Assembly: GCA_963763485.1 (NCBI GenBank)
Contig: CAVXOW010000006.1
Span: 744,001-808,000, forward strand
Length of the DNA stretch: 64,000 nt
Direction: 5' to 3'
DNA from: CAWCKS01 sp963763485
GTDB lineage: Bacteria; Pseudomonadota; Alphaproteobacteria; Rhizobiales; Xanthobacteraceae
Numbering within the stretch: position 1 is the first letter of the stretch; the number at the start of each line of letters is the position of its first letter. Shown in pieces: positions 61,052 through 64,000 of the stretch. The notes below the pieces were generated by a model. It saw only the letters and a list, made by a program, of their open reading frames with translations, was not told where the DNA came from and did not search any database. A program made the position numbers and the translations under genes.

Positions 61052-61933
61052 CTATCGCGCGAGCGGGTCGACGACCGATCCGCTGCTTTTCGCGGTATAG
61101 CGAGCGAGCACGCGGGCCACTAATGCCGCACAGCCGAGCGTGATAGGCACCGCCAGCGCGACCATGACGACAACCCGTTTGTCGAGCCCGGGCACTGCGA
61201 TCACCGGAGCGAAAGCTGCACCGATGTTGCGCGTGCAGATGCCCAGCGCAATGACGCACCTCTGGGAGTGGGGCAGTCCGTAAGCCAGCACATACGAGCA
61301 GCCGGCAACCATCAGGTAGAACAGAAGCTGGGTTCCGATCGCAAATGTTCCGACAGCTTGGAGAAACTCCGCTCCGTAGATCCACAGTACGAGGGCGAGC
61401 ATCAGCAATGTAACGATTATGGTTACCTTCCTCACCAGAGGATGCACTCGATCGGCGAGCGCCTCCCTGCCGATCCGGACCAGCAGGCCGACGGCGAGCG
61501 GCAGAGCAATATAGAGCACCAGCGGCCGCGCGATGGTCCAGGCATCCGCCTTGAAGCCCGGCAGCAGGATCGGAGTTGCGATCGGCATGAAGATGACGGT
61601 GCCGACGGCGGCCAGGATCACAAATGCCGCCACGTAGCCAAAGTCGGCATGGGCCTTTTCCGCAAACGTTGGAAAAAACGGAGCACAGGGCGTCATGCCC
61701 AACAGGATCAATCCGATCGCGTACGGTTCGGATAGCGGGACGATGCGCGACAGCAGCAAGGCCAGCACCGGACAAAGCCCGAAGGCCCAAACCAGACTGA
61801 GCGTAACAAACTGCACGTTATGGAGGGCCGCGATTGCCTCGCGAATCCTGAGCTTGAGCCCGACCTCTAGCAGGCTGCCGACCATGAAGAACACGAGTGT
61901 GATGCCGAGCAGATTTTGCAGGATAGTATCCAT
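61052..61933 (-). CDS. Bile acid:sodium symporter (BASS/SBF) family transporter
   Basis: 293 residues, about nine to ten TM segments. Features of the family: VTLSLVWAFGLCPVLALLLS, IGLILLGMTPCAPFFPTFAE, GYVAAFVILAAVGTVIFMPI and the crossover-like GICTRNIGAAFAPVIAVPGL with the conserved TRN. BASS proteins import organic anions (pantoate, pyruvate, bile acids, arsenite-related Acr3 relatives) with sodium. It stands alone, convergent with the S74-like gene. The substrate is not predictable here. Confidence 0.88.
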   Translation of the reverse strand: MDTILQNLLGITLVFFMVGSLLEVGLKLRIREAIAALHNVQFVTLSLVWAFGLCPVLALLLSRIVPLSEPYAIGLILLGMTPCAPFFPTFAEKAHADFGYVAAFVILAAVGTVIFMPIATPILLPGFKADAWTIARPLVLYIALPLAVGLLVRIGREALADRVHPLVRKVTIIVTLLMLALVLWIYGAEFLQAVGTFAIGTQLLFYLMVAGCSYVLAYGLPHSQRCVIALGICTRNIGAAFAPVIAVPGLDKRVVVMVALAVPITLGCAALVARVLARYTAKSSGSVVDPLAR

Positions 61934-62005
61934 GACATCGCCATACGATCCATGCCGGAGGTCGGCACGTCTCCCTTTGCCCGGAATTTCGTACCTGCCG
62001 CCGGG

Positions 62006-62302
62006 TCAGGTAGCGCCACCACTCGGTGGCCATGCGTAATGGGGCGCAATGCATTCCATGCAATGGCCGATCGGGCGCCCTCCAGGCGGCGCAGGCACGA
62101 TGATGTGCCCCTTCGGCACGCTGTTGTAGGATTTGCGTGTGTTGGAGGTCGAGCCCGAGGCTTGGCGTGTGACACAGCCCTTTGGCACACCGGGCGATCG
62201 GCAGAGCGGCGCGGCGTTCGCCTCCGTTGAAACGCTCTGCGTCATCACGATTGCCGCGACGACGGTCGATAGGGCCCAAGCCAGCCATAGCAGTAAGCGC
62301 AT
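62006..62302 (-). CDS. Small secreted hypothetical protein with Cys residues
   Basis: 98 residues from ATG 62302. Signal peptide MRLLLWLAWALSTVVAAIVM continuing to ANAAP. The mature part contains three or four cysteines (LCRSPGVPKGCVTR, HCMECIAPHYAWPP) and a Pro-rich loop (IVPAPPGGRP), so it is likely exported and disulfide-bonded. No family recognised. It lies between the BASS transporter and the adenylate cyclase, all on the minus strand. Confidence 0.55.
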   Translation of the reverse strand: MRLLLWLAWALSTVVAAIVMTQSVSTEANAAPLCRSPGVPKGCVTRQASGSTSNTRKSYNSVPKGHIIVPAPPGGRPIGHCMECIAPHYAWPPSGGAT

Positions 62303-62441
62303 CGTATAACCTTCGAAATGGCAGCCGCGCACGAGCGAGCTTGCGGCGACGGAACCCCCCAGATGATCGTGCGGATTCCGGACGGCGCCATCGGGTATTC
62401 CCCTGAAGGTCGCTGCGTCTGCTCCGGAATTGACTGCTGCA

Positions 62442-64000
62442 CTATTTGTGCTCCATTTGCCAGGAGCCGTCCCAATCGCTCAGCGGCGGACGAGACTTGA
62501 GAACGTCGATGCGTTTCACGAAGGTCCGAGACGGGCCATCGAAGGGCGACGCCTTCAGCGCCGCATCAAACGAGTTGCGCGCCTCGGGCCACTTGCACGC
62601 CCGGTAAGCAGCAAGGCCCTCGGCGTACCGGGCCCTCAACAGCTCTTGCTGGCTCGTCAATTCGCCGCTTTTCCCCATCACTTCGAACACGGCTTGAGCT
62701 GTGCTCTGGCCAACCACAGTCAACAGATCAATCTCTCGCAGTTCCAGCGAGCGGTCGAGCGCGGCAGCAGTAGGTTGCGAAATCAGGATGCGCGTTCCGT
62801 AGATCTTGTTGGCGGCTTCCAGCCGCGAGGCAAGGTTCACAGTGTCGCCCATGACCGTGAAGCTCATCATCAGATCCGAGCCAATGCTGCCGGCAACCAC
62901 TTCGCCCGTTGCGATCCCGATCCGGACATCGCAGTCGGCGGGCATAGCACGCATTCCCAGAAGTTCGGGCAATTGCCTGCGCAGGGCCGGCACCCGGCCG
63001 ATCATGTCGAGCGCTGCAAGGCAGGTGAGCCGAGCCTGGCCGCTCTCCTCGACGAACGGCGGTCCCCAGTAGGCCATGATAGCGTCGCCGATATACTTGT
63101 CGATGATCCCGCGACGATTCCTGATCGGTTCCGACATTGTATTCAGATAGCAATTCATGACCTTGACCAGTCCTTGTGGGGTCAGGCCTTCGCTCATGGA
63201 CGTGAACCCCTTCATGTCGCAGAACATCACGGTCATGACGCGACGATCACCGTCGGTCGTCACCTCCGGCCGGTCGATCAGACCTTGCACAACCCTCGGA
63301 TCGATGTATCGACCGAAGGTTTCGCGAATGTGTTCATTCTTGCGCAGTTGCTCGACCATCCGATTGAATGCCGCGGAAAGCTCGCCGATCTCGTCACTGG
63401 TGGAAACGATGATCGCTTTGTCCAACCGTCCAGCCTCGACCTCTCGCGCGCCCTCCAGCAACTGCTGCACCGCGCGGGCAATGCCGCCGCTGACCAGAAA
63501 CGCGAAACCGAGCCCCAAGGTCGCCGCAAGGCCCGTGACGACGGCAGAGGTCACCATCGCTCGCTGCTGATTGCGAATGACCGTGGCAGTGCTGGCAAAA
63601 ACCTGCGCCAGCATATCGACGCGTATCTCGTCGATCTTTTTGGTGAACTGATCGCGCAATGCATCGACGTGCGCCAGCGAGGTTCGCACAGCCGGAAAAT
63701 CTCGCGCATCAAGCTGGATCAGAAGCTGGGCATCATCATCACCGAGCTGGCGGCGGAGATCGAAAGCAGCAGCCTCAACGCGAGTTTCGATCCGCGCCAG
63801 CGCCGCGTTGTCCGATAGAGTACTGACATCGTCAATGATTGCGTTGATCAACTGCCGTGCCGCGTCGGATTCCTTCTTGACGTCCTCATCCCTTGCCTGA
63901 AATTCCTGCAAGCGGGCCGCATAGCCTTCTTCATCGGGCGGCATCTGCATCTTGGCAATGACCATTCGCCGAAGCGCCAGCCCGCGTTCGAGCGAACGAA
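62442..64000 (-). CDS. Membrane-bound class III adenylate/guanylate cyclase with HAMP domain (5' end outside the window)
   Basis: The frame is open to the right edge of the window, so the N-terminus is missing; 519 residues are seen. An extracytoplasmic helical part (ARLQEFQARDEDVKKESDAA and on) is followed by a TM (VVTGLAATLGLGFAFLV) and a HAMP domain (GAREVEAGRLDKAIIVSTSD). The cyclase homology domain shows MTVMFCDMKGFTSMSEGLTP (metal Asp), IDKYIGDAIMAYWG (second Asp), VRIGIATGEVVAGSIGSD and VMGDTVNLASRLEAANK. A short C-terminal TPR-like segment (RYAEGLAAYRACKWPEARNS) ends the protein. Second cyclase in the window, with a different architecture from the one at 24.8-26.6 kb. Confidence 0.9.
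   Translation of the reverse strand, partial: RSLERGLALRRMVIAKMQMPPDEEGYAARLQEFQARDEDVKKESDAARQLINAIIDDVSTLSDNAALARIETRVEAAAFDLRRQLGDDDAQLLIQLDARDFPAVRTSLAHVDALRDQFTKKIDEIRVDMLAQVFASTATVIRNQQRAMVTSAVVTGLAATLGLGFAFLVSGGIARAVQQLLEGAREVEAGRLDKAIIVSTSDEIGELSAAFNRMVEQLRKNEHIRETFGRYIDPRVVQGLIDRPEVTTDGDRRVMTVMFCDMKGFTSMSEGLTPQGLVKVMNCYLNTMSEPIRNRRGIIDKYIGDAIMAYWGPPFVEESGQARLTCLAALDMIGRVPALRRQLPELLGMRAMPADCDVRIGIATGEVVAGSIGSDLMMSFTVMGDTVNLASRLEAANKIYGTRILISQPTAAALDRSLELREIDLLTVVGQSTAQAVFEVMGKSGELTSQQELLRARYAEGLAAYRACKWPEARNSFDAALKASPFDGPSRTFVKRIDVLKSRPPLSDWDGSWQMEHK

Noticed and set aside
62430..63818. A 462-codon frame antisense to the HAMP adenylate cyclase
   Set aside because: The minus-strand frame carries complete cyclase motifs; the plus frame is a composition shadow.
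1..64000. tRNA, rRNA or insertion sequences
   Set aside because: No cloverleaf-like sequence with conserved T-loop, no rRNA segments, and no transposase-like protein or terminal inverted repeats with target duplication were seen on reading through the window.

Overview
The window looks like a chromosome segment of a Bradyrhizobium-like alphaproteobacterium (Nitrobacteraceae). This is inferred from the high G+C, the gene families present (BacA/SbmA, several ABC uptake systems with permease-ATPase fusions, a Bug-type binding protein beside a CaiB CoA-transferase, class III adenylate cyclases, an Omp25-like barrel, OprD, DUF3300) and paired GC-rich palindromic repeats. I see no tRNA, rRNA, CRISPR array, transposase, integrase or phage structural gene.

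Layout. 1-5.3 kb: tail of a molybdenum hydroxylase large subunit and its tri-heme cytochrome c, then a divergent TetR / EmrA-EmrB efflux locus that carries many frameshifts. 5.6-14 kb: a carboxymuconolactone-decarboxylase-like protein, then a tightly overlapping run of peptide ABC transporter genes (including a permease-ATPase fusion), a creatininase-family amidohydrolase and a D-aminoacylase. 14-17 kb: frameshifted SbmA/BacA transporter and a flavin-dependent monooxygenase. 17-25 kb (minus strand): a branched-chain-amino-acid-type ABC system (LivF, LivM-G fusion, LivH, LivK) flanked by palindromic repeats, and a Bug receptor with a CaiB/BaiF CoA-transferase. 25-34 kb: adenylate cyclase with TPRs, GMC oxidoreductase, Lin0512 protein, Bfd ferredoxin, then SDR / TauD / quinone reductase / TauD divergent from an IclR regulator, with a perfect palindromic operator between them. 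34-45 kb: OpgC, a glutamate-receptor-like channel gene interrupted at its selectivity filter, a large PAS histidine kinase with a LuxR-type regulator, a decayed sulfatase-modifying-factor gene, a methyltransferase and an ABC membrane domain without ATPase. 45-64 kb: aspartate decarboxylase with aspartate:alanine antiporter, Omp25-like and OprD porins, an Orn/Lys/Arg decarboxylase, several small secreted proteins, two proteins with a short S74-like C-terminal domain, a two-TM potassium channel with a partial tandem copy, a BASS transporter and the start of an adenylate cyclase.

How the genes fit together. The 6-14 kb cluster reads as uptake and hydrolysis of amide-linked or N-acyl-D-amino compounds. 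The 29-34 kb cluster reads as an IclR-controlled oxidative catabolic operon. The 45-57 kb block joins two proton-consuming amino-acid decarboxylases with the antiporter and porins that would serve them, which suggests acid tolerance or energy generation by decarboxylation.

A striking property of the window is the number of interrupted genes (TetR, emrA, emrB, sbmA, livK, caiB, iclR, aspT, and remnants of FGE, AraC, DUF3302 and DUF3141). Many of the lesions are single-base insertions or deletions in otherwise well conserved protein. Part of this may be sequencing or assembly error; the remnants with deletions look like genuine decay.
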